From the NCBI RefSeq assembly GCF_000220395.1, contig NW_004086390.1, positions 1 through 20,804 of the forward strand: a stretch of 20,804 nt of DNA, written 5' to 3'. Made by a program: the position numbers and the translations under genes. The stretch's first letter is position 1. Every line of letters begins with the position of its first letter. Source of the DNA: Ichthyophthirius multifiliis (lineage: Eukaryota; Ciliophora; Oligohymenophorea; Hymenostomatida). The notes under the pieces are model-generated. The model made no database searches. It had not been told where the DNA came from and was given only the letters and a program-made list of their open reading frames with translations. Shown here one piece after another: positions 9,276-20,294 of the stretch.

Positions 9276-11358
9276 TCAATTTTTTTTCATTTATAATAAT
9301 TTCCTTTTTTATTCTATGCATTATTTTTTAAAATTAAATAAATAAGCACAAAACTCATCAGATTGAATTTTCCTCGGATCTTCGCTGAAATATTCAGCGC
9401 AATTCTTATATTCATTTTCTGTTTCTTTTACTAAACCATCTAAAATTTAAAATTTGGGTATAACTTCTTCATAAAACGGTTAAATAATGCTACTAGCATT
9501 ATCAAATTAACCAATTTTTTTCTTTAAAACATTTTCTAGAATTCTAATTGATTTTTTAATATCATTAGTATCTGAAATTAAAGAATTTATAGATGTTCTA
9601 CTACTTTCTTCTATATCACTTAAATTTTCATTTAAAAACACTAGTTATTTTCCCTATAAATTGGATATAATATATATATATATTATTTTTACATATGAAT
9701 ATATATATACATATACATATTTAAATATATATTATATTTTCAGAATTTACTTCCTTCTCTTCCGCAGTTAATATTATAAAACATAATAAATTTTATTTAT
9801 TATCATAATTTTTCACCTCGGAAATTCTTTCTAGAGATTAAATTTTAAAACCCCATGCACCTCCTTTAAAACCGGTTCCGTTTAAGAAATTTCCTATTGC
9901 AAGCGCATATTCAAGGATTTTGAATAAGTTTTTATCTTCCATAAGATTTTTGAAAAAAAAGTTGATTTTTTTTACTTTATTTAGTGTCTCTTAATAGCTT
10001 TCTTGGAAAATATACTTGAATTTTAATGCCTGTAGTCTTTCTTCATATCCTTGTACATTTTCGACTAGCAATTTGAAGTATCTATGCCCAAAAAATGCAT
10101 AAATAAACTTTAAAAATTATACTTTTTTTATTACTTATCCGCATCTGATAGTTAATCGATTTCTCCTTCATAGTTTTATATTAAATTACACTCAGCCTCA
10201 TTAGGTAATGAAGCTAATAATGTAATAACAATGCCTTGAGTGAGTATTTAAAGGTCATATTTAATCAATGACTCGACTATTATTTCACCTTTTATTCTTA
10301 TTTTACCCAATAAAATTAGAATATTTTATTGTCTTTCTGGCGTTAAAAAGGTTATTTTCTTTTATTATTATTATAAATTTTGATTTTTATTAGTACTCGT
10401 GACCATATTTTAAGCTTTTGTACCGAATTCATTTTTTAATTATTACTCATCTAGTTTTAATTCTAGGTCTTTCATATTTTCCCATATAGTTCCTTTTAGT
10501 TCAGTGTATTTTATTATTTACCAATTTACACTTTTCATAGGTACTCCAGGATTTTATTTCTTTTTCTATATTTATTAAGGAATTCCACCTGGGATCTAAG
10601 GCATACCACCAGGAGGAGGCATAGATATACCACCAGGAGCCATAGGTACGCCACCAGGAGCCATAGGTACGCCACCAGGAGCCATAGGTATACCACCAGG
10701 AGCCATAGGTATACCACCAGGAGCCATAGGTATACCGCCAGGAGGTGGGGGAATTCCACCAGGAGGAGGGGGAATACCACCAGGAGGTGGGGGAATACCA
10801 CCAGGAGGTGGGGGAATTCCACCAGGAGGAGGGGGAATACCACCAGGAGGAGGGGGAATACCACCAGGAGCCATAGGTATACAACCAGGAGGCATAGGAA
10901 TTCCACCTGGAGGTGGAGGAATTCCGCCTGGAGGTGGAGGAATTCCACCTGGAGGAGGGAGAATTCCGCCTGGAGGTGGAGGAATTCCGACTGGAGGTAG
11001 AGGAATTCCGCCTGGAGGAGGGGGAATTCCACCTGGAGAAGGGGGAATACCATGTGGAGGCAAAGGAATACTGCCTGGAGGTTAGGGAGGCGGAGGAATA
11101 TTATTTTTAGGAGGTATTTTAGTTTATTGTTTTTGAGAAAATTAAGGTTATAAAGCGGTTTATTAATTTGAAGATATTTAGTTTTGTTAGATTTTTTAAA
11201 TTTAGGTTTTTAATTCCACGATTTCTTAAGTGTGTTTTTATTTTTCATCTTCTTTTTCTTTTGTTAGTTGGATAACTTAAGCTTTTAATTATTATATTCG
11301 ATCGTTTCCTTTTAGGTCTTTTTCATGATTTTCTACAAGAATCTTTATATATATATAA

Positions 11359-11401
<43 letters not shown>

Positions 11402-12020
11402 TTATAAATTTATATATAACTTTTTAATATTTTTTTTTTTTTTATATTTTTTATTTACAAATATATTTTTAAAAAAGTAGATTATTATAGTCTTTTTTAT
11501 ATTATTTTTTGTATAAGTTTTTTTTTTAAAATAAAATATGAAAAGAAAAGAAAAAAAAAATATTAATAATAAGTATTATATATACTTAGTATTTTAAGGT
11601 TTCTTATTTTAATTATTATATTTCTTCTAATTTTTCTTCGTAAAGTTCCTTTTCTATATGTTTTCCTATTAATTAATCTTATTTTTGTTTAATTTTGTTT
11701 TCTTCGCCTTTTTATGATTTAAGTAATTCGTTTTCTCTTTTTAGTTTTTCGATTTCTATATTTTGTTATCTAATATAAGATTAAGCTTACTATAATTCAA
11801 GATAAACACTAGTTTATTTTTTTTGATTTTATTTAATACTTTAATTAACTATTTTTCGAAATTTTTAAATGCCTTCAAGCTTAACATAAAATTATTTATC
11901 GTTTGATTTTTATTAATAATTATTATTAAATTAATTATTTAATTAATCTATTATTCAATATAATTATTCGGTCTATGAAATAAAAAAATATATATAAATT
12001 TAAATATATATATATATCAA

Positions 12021-12067
<47 letters not shown>

Positions 12068-13262
12068 ATTTATATATATATTCTATACATATATAATATA
12101 ATATATATCCTTTTTTATTATCTACATTTAGTTCCTAAATTTCATATATTGATACAAATAATTATATCAACTTATAATTAAATATTTAAAATTCATCTTT
12201 TTTATAAAACATTTTTTCTTCGCCTCTAGAATTATAATTAGCTGCATAAAATAAATCTTAAGGTAAAACTTATTAATAATCCTCATTTGTAAAAGAGCAA
12301 TCAATAACCCCATAATATAAACTTTTTATATTAAGAAATATTTGCTATTTTAATTTATATATAAATTGTTTATTTAATTATAAAAACTATTAATATATTT
12401 ATTATATATACTTAAAAAATATTCATATATCCATCATTTTATAATTGTTCGAAAATATTTTCATTTAAATTATTTTATTTTCCTGCTTCACAAAACGATT
12501 ATATAAACATACATATATTAAGTATAAAAATCGCATTTTTACTTTCATTTAGTAGTTCTTTTAATACACCAAATCTTGATGATAATTATTTTTATTTTCT
12601 AATATAATCGAAGCCTTAAATGACCATTTTGAAGCCTTATTCACATGACCATGATATAGTATCTAATAAATTTATAATAGAATTAGTTATTTCAACCTAA
12701 TTTTTATTAATTAAATCAAAAAGAAGGTTTATATAGTCTTAATTAATCAAATTAGTCAAAAAAACATTTGTTTCATTTTAATTTTTGGAATTCTCAGAAC
12801 AAACTAGTATTTATAAAATTTTTAAAAGAAGCATTTTATGAACGTCTTCTTATCGATTTTATTAATATTAAATTATAGCGGATATTATTAAATCGAAGCC
12901 TTAGTTTTCCTCGAAATATTTAATAGATTATTATTTTTGGATTCTATATAAGATGTAATAAAAAAGCTTCTAAGTGTCCTCTATTCGAGCATTTTATTCC
13001 ATACATTCAATAAAGTATTAAAATATATGTTCTTCGTTTTTTCCTAAGGAGGAAAAGTCTTATTGTATCCGATAATTATAGTCATCTTCTAATAATTACT
13101 TTTTTATATCTATTTTTTTTTAAATGTTTTAGATTTGTTTCTATTTTTATTACTAAGGGGAAGATTAAGAAGTTATTGTTCTTGCTTTTAAAAAATGTCA
13201 AATTACAATATTATGGCTTTGAATTGATTTTATATGGAGGTTTCATCTGATATTGATAACAT
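9276..13262 (-). CDS. Formin (FH3-like, coiled coil, FH1, FH2)
   Basis: Seven exons: 13262-13207, 13180-12412, 12386-12089, 11947-11586, 11342-10135, 10081-9751, 9653-9276. All junction phases agree and total 1133 aa. Introns are 26, 25, 141, 243, 53 and 97 nt. Residues about 30-370 form an alpha-helical FH3/armadillo-like region ([32 protein letters not shown]). A coiled coil follows at about 420-550 ([20 protein letters not shown]). FH1, about 571-751, consists of GGIPPPP heptapeptides. FH2, about 763-1133, starts [20 protein letters not shown] and includes [35 protein letters not shown] followed by AWGFKIQSL, and [19 protein letters not shown]. By family knowledge FH2 dimers nucleate and elongate actin filaments, and FH1 feeds profilin-actin. 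The conserved Ile (VNWQII) and Lys (GFK) are present. No clear autoinhibitory DAD follows FH2. The N-terminal junction is the least certain: the 26-nt intron could instead be a base missing from an A run. Exon 3/4 edges are also inferred from phase. Confidence 0.9.
10575..11115 (-). repeat. 21-bp tandem repeat array encoding FH1 (GGIPPPP)n
   Basis: About 24 imperfect 21-bp units inside formin exon 5. Two subtypes alternate in blocks: units encoding GGIPPPP and units encoding GGIPMAP or GGVPMAP. It is by far the most GC-rich stretch of the window. Because 21 is a multiple of three, all reading frames stay open through the array, so long false frames appear on both strands. Synonymous differences (for example CCA/CCT/CCC Pro, ATT/ATA Ile) show that protein sequence is conserved while codons drift. 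Confidence 0.95.
11363..11392. repeat. (TA)n within formin intron 4
   Basis: About 15 TA units inside the 243-nt intron spanning 11585-11343 (minus strand), between the coiled-coil exon and the FH1/FH2 exon. Confidence 0.9.
12023..12062. repeat. (TA)n within formin intron 3
   Basis: About 20 TA units inside the 141-nt intron 12088-11948 (minus strand). The low complexity makes the exact exon edges here phase-based rather than homology-based. Confidence 0.9.
12387..12411 (-). other. 25-nt intron in formin gene
   Basis: GTATATATAATAAA...TTAATAG, 25 nt, lies between NIFQ (end of exon 2) and FLQLNKQF (start of exon 3). Read through, it would put the downstream exon out of its conserved frame. 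Its size matches the tiny introns known from Paramecium. Confidence 0.75.
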
Positions 13263-13504
13263 TTTTTTTTAGTGTTTTTTTTTTTTTTTTTAGGGTTTTT
13301 TTTTTTTTTTTTTTTTTTCGAGTATAGATATTATTACAATTAAATACAAAATTTTAATTTGTATTTTATTTATAAATTTATTTTCGGATAAAAAATAAAA
13401 TAAAAAATATTAAATTTTATATTTATATTAATAAAAATATATATATTTAATTATTTTTGTTATATATAAATATATATTTAAAAAAAAAAATATAAATTAT
13501 TTCC

Positions 13505-13540
<36 letters not shown>

Positions 13541-13600
13541 GAATAAAATAAAATTAAAATAATCCAATAAATTATTTAAAACACAAAATAAAAAAAAAAA
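13263..13600. promoter_or_regulatory. Divergent upstream region, formin / GW-domain gene
   Basis: 338 bases between two divergent start codons. On the + strand it begins with T runs split by GTG and AGGG near 13263-13319, and contains a long T run immediately followed by a long A run at about 13507-13541, a potential hairpin. Both promoters must lie here; no specific factor site can be named. Confidence 0.5.
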
Positions 13601-15006
13601 ATGGAAGAAATTCCCTAATAAAAATTCCAAAAAGTAATCCATTCTCCTATATAATCAAAAGTAACAAAAATAAATAAATAAAAAATGGTATTTAATCAAA
13701 AAAAAAAAGGAATAAATATCAAAAACACCTTCTTTAATATTATAAGAAAAATATTAAAATTAATAATAATATGATATATAATAAAATTAAATAAGTATTC
13801 GGAAAATACCGAATTAAGTAGATATGAATATATAATAATAATATTAATAGCCATGTACTTATTTATATATATATAAATATATATTTATATATTTATATAT
13901 ATAAATATCAATAAGAAAGAACTTTAAGACTTTCATAAAAAATTTAATCCTTATCTCTAAAACAAAAAGCATTTTGTATTTGATAAAGTATAAAGCTTAC
14001 TTGAAAGATAAAAATATGCTGGTCTTGCGTATACTGGTTTAAATTCATTATAAAACAGTTATAATTAACCCGCTGCTTTTTTTGGAGGTTAGGTAGGATA
14101 ATATGAATATTTTAAAGCCATGGAACATGATTTATTATTAAATATAAGATAAACACCGATAAATACACCTGAATATAATATTTATAATAATCATTTAAAT
14201 TTAATTAGGCATTTATAATATGATAATACAAATAATGTAATATATATATATATATTTATTAATTTTATTTTTATATATATAAAAAAAGTAATAATATAAT
14301 AATTAATTTAATATATTAAAAAAAAACTTATTTTAATAAAATAATACTCCTTTTTCTTAAGATTTACATGATTTACCAGCCGAAATTTAAAAAAATAATT
14401 TATTGCCTACAAAATTAATACATTATAATTATTCGCCAAATTATGAATAAAAAAAAAAAAAAAAATAATAAAATTTAATTTGTGTAGAAAATATAGAAGG
14501 ATAAAATGGTTTCCGTTTTAAATTTAAAAAAATCTCCAATTTAGATGAAAATATGGGAAATATTATTAATATTAAAGGAGCTTTATTATATGGAGATGAA
14601 GTTTTTGTAGATATTAATGGAGATAGTTGTCTTTTTAGTACAATTATTTAATGTTAAAGGGCTGTAACTGATAATACAAAGGTATATGGATAATCTAAAA
14701 GAGATATAGAAGTAAATCTAAGTCCTTATCTATAAAATTAAAAGTTAATAATAGAAACTCTATCCAAATTTCGTCTATTATTAAATATCTTTAATCGTGA
14801 TTCGTAATTAATAGGATGGGATATTTTTCATTTATACACTAACTAAACAAATTTTAATAAAGGAAAATATTCAGTAAATTTATATGAACCACCAACTCAA
14901 AATCCACCATTTAATCAAACAAAATCTAAATCAGAAATAATTATGTAGTTTGTAAAAAATATATATTTATTGTTATATTAAATTAATGAATATATATATA
15001 AGTATT

Positions 15007-15037
<31 letters not shown>

Positions 15038-16722
15038 TTTATATATATTTATATTTATTTGTATTTTTATTCATATATTTTTATATTTATATATGAATAT
15101 TTATATTTATTTAAAGGAAATTATACCTCTTCCTTGTGTAGATTTAGAATAAAGTAGCGATGAAGAATTATTCGAAGATTTTTAAGGATAAAGAAATTAA
15201 AAAGTACATTTTAAAAACGAATAAACTTAATAAGTTTTAGATTTATTAAATAAAGCTGACTTAGATGTATAAAGTTTCTCTTAATATAATAATAATAGTA
15301 TAGATAATAATAAATAATCTTATATTTCTTCACATTTTAATAATTAATTTATGAATCCTTAAATAGTATAAAATAATTAAAATATTATAAAACAAAATAA
15401 TAATAAAAACGTGAATAGCTGTCTTGATTTTAGTAATAACTAAAATAAATTTAATAATCTATAACCTTTTAATAATGAATTTATGAATCCTTAAATAGAA
15501 TAAAATAATCCAAATATTAATAATAATTTAAATCAAAATATTAATAGTTGTTTAGATTTTAATAATAATAAATATGATAATAAGTAAATTTTATAAAGTG
15601 ATTTAAGGAATACTAAGAATGTATAAAATAATCGTAATATTAATAATAGTTTAGAATAAAATAATAATAAATTTATAAATAATAGTTTAGATTATAATAA
15701 TAAAAATAAATTATATAGCATGTAACCTTTTAGTAATGAATTTATGAATTCTAAGAATGCATAAAATATTGGAAATATTAACAATAATAATACAAAATAA
15801 AATAATAATAGATTTTTAAATAATGATTTAGATTATAATAATAATAATACTAAATTTGATAATATCTAACCTTATAATAATGAATAAGTAAACTCTAAGA
15901 ATGTATAAAATAATCGGAATATTAATAATAGTATATAATAAAATAATACTAGATTTAAAATAACGGTTAAGATTTTATTAATAATAAATTGGATAATATG
16001 TAGCCTTTTAATAATGAATTAGTAAATTCTAAGAATTCATAAATAATAGGAATGTTAATAATATTAGATTTTAAAATAACGGTTAAGATTTTAATAATAA
16101 TAATAAATTAGATAATATTTAACCTTATAATAATGAATAAGTAAACTCTAAGAATGTATAAAATGGCAGGAATATTAATAATAGTATATAATAAAATAAT
16201 ACTAGATTTGTAAATAATGGTTAAGATTTTATTAATAATAAATTGGATAATATGTAACCATTAAATAATGAATTAGTAAATTCTAAGAATTCATAAAATA
16301 ATAGGAATATTAATAATAGTATATAATAAAATAATAGTAGATTTTTAAATAACGGTTAAGATTTTAATAATAAAGAATATATACATCCTCAAAATTAATA
16401 AAATAATAGGAATATTAATAATAGTATAGAATATAATAATAAGATAGGTGTTAATAATAGCTAAGATTCAAATAATATAATAAATGATAATAAAAGATAA
16501 GATTTTAATAATAATAGAAATTAAAATAATAGTGGAAATTTAAAAGAAAGTAATATTAGAAATTAAAAACATATAAATATTTAAGAAGAAGATTAAAAAA
16601 ATAACGATTATTAATAATAATTAAATGGATTTTCTTTAAAAATTTACGAAATTATAAATTTTAATAATCCTATAGTTTTAACAATTAAAGCTTATGTTTT
16701 TGAAAATGAAAATGTTATAAAA

Positions 16723-16768
<46 letters not shown>

Positions 16769-18574
16769 CTAATTTTATTTATATTTATTTAATAGTTATT
16801 GTAAGAATTAAATAATATTTAAAATATATAATTATAAAATATTAATAACTAAAATGTTCTTAATTTAGACTATTTAAATGATTTTTAATTAGATATAAAT
16901 AAAATTCTCAAACAAATATAAAAACAATAATAAATAAATTAATATTAACTATTAATAATATATACTGATTAAGAAGATAATGATTTAGGATGGTAGTTAA
17001 TTTAATTATTTATTGACCGAATATTTAATTCAGGTTTTAGAAAATAAAATTTATACGACCCGCCTGTTTAAAGACCTCCTTTTTAATAATAAAAAAATTA
17101 AAATGAAATAGAAATAGTTTATGTATATAATATAAATATTGTTATATATTAAAACAAAAAAAGGAAATCTAATAAATAAATAATGATAATAATAGTTCTT
17201 AAAAATTAGATTAAAAAGTACCTTAGTTTTAAAAAATAGAAATGTATCAGTATATAAAGTAGATAAAGATAATTTTGATTTTTCAACAAATAGGGTTCAA
17301 AGAGATTCTTTTATAGCTTAACATGATTCAAAAATTAGTTCATTTAAATCAAAATTTGGGTAATAAAATGATGTTAAGTAAGAATTTTTATGTATCAAGT
17401 TGATTTCTATTAAAAATTATGAAATTAAAGATAAATAGAATCTAATAAATATTAAGGGAGCATTAGTTTATGGCGAAAATATAATGAAAAGCGAAACAAA
17501 TGATTTCTGTTTTTATAATAAAGTAAAATAAGTAGAAATATAAAATAAAAGTAACGTTTTAATAAATGAAGAAGCTGTTTTTAATATAAATGTTATGCAT
17601 TTAATAGACTAAAACAATGAAAAGGAGCTTTCATAAATACAGATTTTTTTTTAATTTTTTAATAAAGAAAATTTGCCTATTGGATGGTTTATTTATCCTA
17701 TTTTTGATAAAAAATCTTTAAAAAATGTAATATAAATATATATATATAAATAAATAATGTTTATATAAAGGGTATTTTAACTGAAATTTTGAAAAGCCCT
17801 GTCGACTAAAGTAAAATACCAGCTTTTTTATAAAAAAAAATTCAAATACGAATTTTTCAATTGATTTTGTAAAAAAAAAACAATAACAAAAAAAAAAAAA
17901 AAAAAAAAAAAATAAAAAAAATAGGAAATTGTTACAAAAATTGTAAATTTAAATAATGAAAAAAAAAATAACTTTTTATATTTGTCTAAAAATAATTCAG
18001 AAGATTCCGTTATAGATGAAGATGATGAATCGAAAAGTCCAGTAACAATTCCAGTCGGACCTGATGGTTAGCCTTATGATATATAAACTGGTTTATAATT
18101 ACACTTAGAATTAATAAAAAACCAAAAATAGTAAATAAATATCGGATATGATATATATGTTATAGAAGGAGATAAAAATAAACCTGTTTTATCCACTTTA
18201 AATAGTTCTTGCTTTTTTTAATCTTTAGATGTTTTCGAATATAATTAAAAGGATAAAATTAGTAAAATGAATGACAAAGTTTTCCTCTTATTAAATATTA
18301 AAAAAATTAAAGATGAACATGATTTTAAAAAGGTCTTTTTACTTATTCAATTTATTTATGAAACACCGAATAGTAATGAAGATGAGAAAAAATATGGGTG
18401 GATCGCACATCCACTTTTTAATAATAAAGGTAAATTTAATGTAGGAAAATTTAAAGAAAAATAATTTAATTTCCAGAAAGTGATGTTTACCCATTTAATA
18501 TAAAGAAATTTAAAAAATTAGATTCAATATTAATTTATAATATATAAGAAGTAGATAATATTATGTCTAAATGA
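13601..18574 (+). CDS. Large protein with four related C2-like 'GW..LF' domains and an Asn/Gln-rich array
   Basis: Exons: 13601-13687, 13710-13854, 13920-14236, 14289-14951, 15117-16713, 16796-17116, 17196-17726, 17771-17868, 17925-18574, about 1470 aa. Not identified. Four related domains each end in Gly-Trp, then a hydrophobic-Leu/Ile-Phe or Tyr motif: A (about 247-404) IGWDIFHLY ... LYEPPTQNPPF; B (905-1030) LGWQLIQLF ... LYDPPVQRPPF; C (1105-1240) IGWFIYPIF; D (1306-1470) YGWIAHPLF. Domains A and C also share IINIKGALLYGDEVFV versus LINIKGALVYGENIMK. The strand-rich layout suggests C2-like or related beta-sandwich modules, as in ciliary/cytoskeletal scaffold proteins (inference). Between A and B lies an Asn/Gln-rich array. 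Intron 1 is only 22 nt (13688-13709). Single-base frame breaks occur at 15954-15960, 16041-16043, 17832-17840 and 18457-18461; each is cured by assuming one missing base, and related repeats or domains support the frame on both sides. Confidence 0.75.
13688..13709 (+). other. 22-nt intron in GW-domain gene
   Basis: GTATTTAATC followed by an A run and G. Removing it joins exon 1 (ending KINKQKM) in phase 0 with EQISKTPSLILQEKYQN; reading through leads to a TGA within about 65 bases. An alternative, longer intron starting at GTAACA just upstream would also be in phase. Confidence 0.6.
14952..15116 (+). other. 165-nt (TA)-rich intron in GW-domain gene
   Basis: GTAAAAAATATAT...TTAAAG, between domain A (ends SKSEIIMQF) and EIIPLPCVDLEQSSDEE. 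It contains a (TA)n run near 15009-15030 and is phase 0 on both sides. Confidence 0.8.
15280..16600 (+). repeat. Asn/Gln-rich coding repeat array, units about 115-135 bp
   Basis: Eight or nine diverged tandem units inside exon 5 of the GW-domain gene. A recognisable core recurs near 15336, 15471, 15733, 15877, 16010, 16130 and 16264: Pro-Phe/Tyr-Asn-Asn-Glu, then Asn-Ser-Lys-Asn, then Asn-Ile-Asn-Asn-Ser, then a Gly-Gln-Asp-Phe-like end. The three units between 15877 and 16264 are closest to each other, which suggests recent duplication. The unit at about 16010-16090 lacks roughly 18 bp present in its siblings. The product is an Asn/Gln-rich, prion-like linker. Confidence 0.85.
16714..16795 (+). 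other. 82-nt intron carrying (TA)n, splitting domain B
   Basis: GTTATAAAAA, then about 19 TA units (16727-16765), then TTTAATAG. It is phase 0 and separates AYVFENEN from LLQELNNIQN. Confidence 0.75.
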
Positions 18575-18765
18575 AAGTTATATATAAAATAATTATATAT
18601 ATAAATATATATTTTGTTATATAATTTTTTTTTTTTTAACATATTTAATTAAAAATAATTATTTTAATTATTTCTATAAAAAAAAATTATAATTTATATA
18701 TATAATAAAATATATAAATTACTTATATATATATATATATTTATATAATTTATATAAATATTTAA
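18575..18765. other. Short intergenic spacer between two + strand genes
   Basis: 191 bases of nearly pure AT with TA repeats (about 18722-18741). It must hold both the 3' end of the GW-domain gene and the promoter of the next gene. No frame seen. Confidence 0.55.
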
Positions 18766-19803
18766 ATGGGATGTTCAAATATAAAAGAGTATATTTATTT
18801 TTTAAATTATTATTTAACAATTATTTCTTTAATATTCCTTAATTTATTATTATTATTTTTTAAGAAAAAAAAAGATTAAAGAATTCATTAATCTAAATAA
18901 AATAGATAAGATAATTGTTCTTTTATTAAATAAAATGAGAAACAAATATAATTATAATAATAATTATTAAAAGATAAACATTAATTATAAGATCATTTAT
19001 AAAAAAATAAAATATACTAGTTATATTCAATAAAATAAAATTTGAATAAAAAAACATATAAAATAAATAGGATATAAAAAACAAAATTATCAAGATTTTA
19101 AAAAAGAATAAAAAAATAAATATAATGAAATATAAAAAAAATGTAAAATAAATTAACTAGAAATCAAAAATAAATAAAACGAGGAAATAATTAAATAAAA
19201 AAATGAAGAATAAATAGAAAAAAATAATATAAAATTAGTAGAATCATAATATATAAATGAACAGTTCAGTGAAAAAGAAACTAAATATATATAAAATTAA
19301 ACAAATATAAGTTTATAAATAAATAGTTTATAGTAAAAACAATAAATGATTATTATTAAAAATAATGTCGATCTTTTATAATTAGTTTTTTCTAATAATT
19401 AAAAAATTAAGAAAAACTGTTAAATAATTAATGTTAAGTTTTTTATTTTTATTTTTATTTTTTTTATTTATTTTTTTTAGAAATAAAATATAATGAAAAT
19501 TTATTAGATTTAATTAATAAATAAAAAGAAAAAAAAAAGAAAAAGAAAAATAGAAAAATTATTAATAAGGAAGCTTTTGTATAATTAAAGCATAATACAG
19601 ATCTTCTAGAATTCATAAAATTGAAAAATAAAGAATAAAAAAATAATTAAATACAAAAAGATGTTTAAGATATCGAATTAAAAGAATAAAATAATGCAAA
19701 TAATACAAGTTTTGATTTGAATTAGAGTATAATATCTCCTATAGATGATGAATAATAATCATAATCGTTTGAAAATATATAAATATAAAAATAAATATGA
19801 ATC

Positions 19804-19836
<33 letters not shown>

Positions 19837-20259
19837 AAAATATTTATAAATTTATTTAATTTTTTTTATATTTATATATAAAATTATACAAGTGATATAA
19901 GTATTAATGAATATTCTATTTAAAGTATTAAAAGCTAAAGAAATTTAAGCTTTAATTATAAATAGATATTATAATAATAAATTTAAAAGCCATAAATAGA
20001 TATGACATAATATAATTATATGTAAAATTATTAATAAAGAAGTAGCATAAATTTATCAAAATTTTAATTTTCAAATTTAGAAAAAATAAAAGAAAAAGAT
20101 GAAAAAGAAGAATTAAATTCAAAAAGAAATTCATTATTAATATTAAATAAAAAAATATCAAATTAAAATAATAACAATAATAATAATATTAATAAGAACG
20201 ATAAAAATAATATTGATATTAATAAAAACCATAAAAATAATAGTGATATAAAAAAAAAC

Positions 20260-20294
<35 letters not shown>

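Noticed and set aside
10501-11110. Several overlapping long frames on both strands in the FH1 repeat
   Set aside because: A 21-bp repeat keeps all frames open. Only the frame reading GGIPPPP connects to FH2; the Trp/Tyr/Ser, Val/Leu/Phe and plus-strand Glu-rich frames are shadows.
18267-18464. Standard-code frame of 65 codons as a separate gene
   Set aside because: It is in frame with domain D of the GW-domain gene and is bounded only by TAA, which is a Gln codon here.
18457-18465. Euplotes-type programmed frameshift at AAA-TAA
   Set aside because: Euplotes slips +1, whereas the break here needs the opposite direction; the other breaks lack AAA-TAA/TAG sites, and TAA is a frequent sense codon in this genome.
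19952-20161. Minus-strand hydrophobic frame resembling a membrane protein
   Set aside because: It is antisense to the Asn/Lys/Ser-rich exon of the 18766 gene; antisense of such sequence is always Phe/Ile/Leu-rich.
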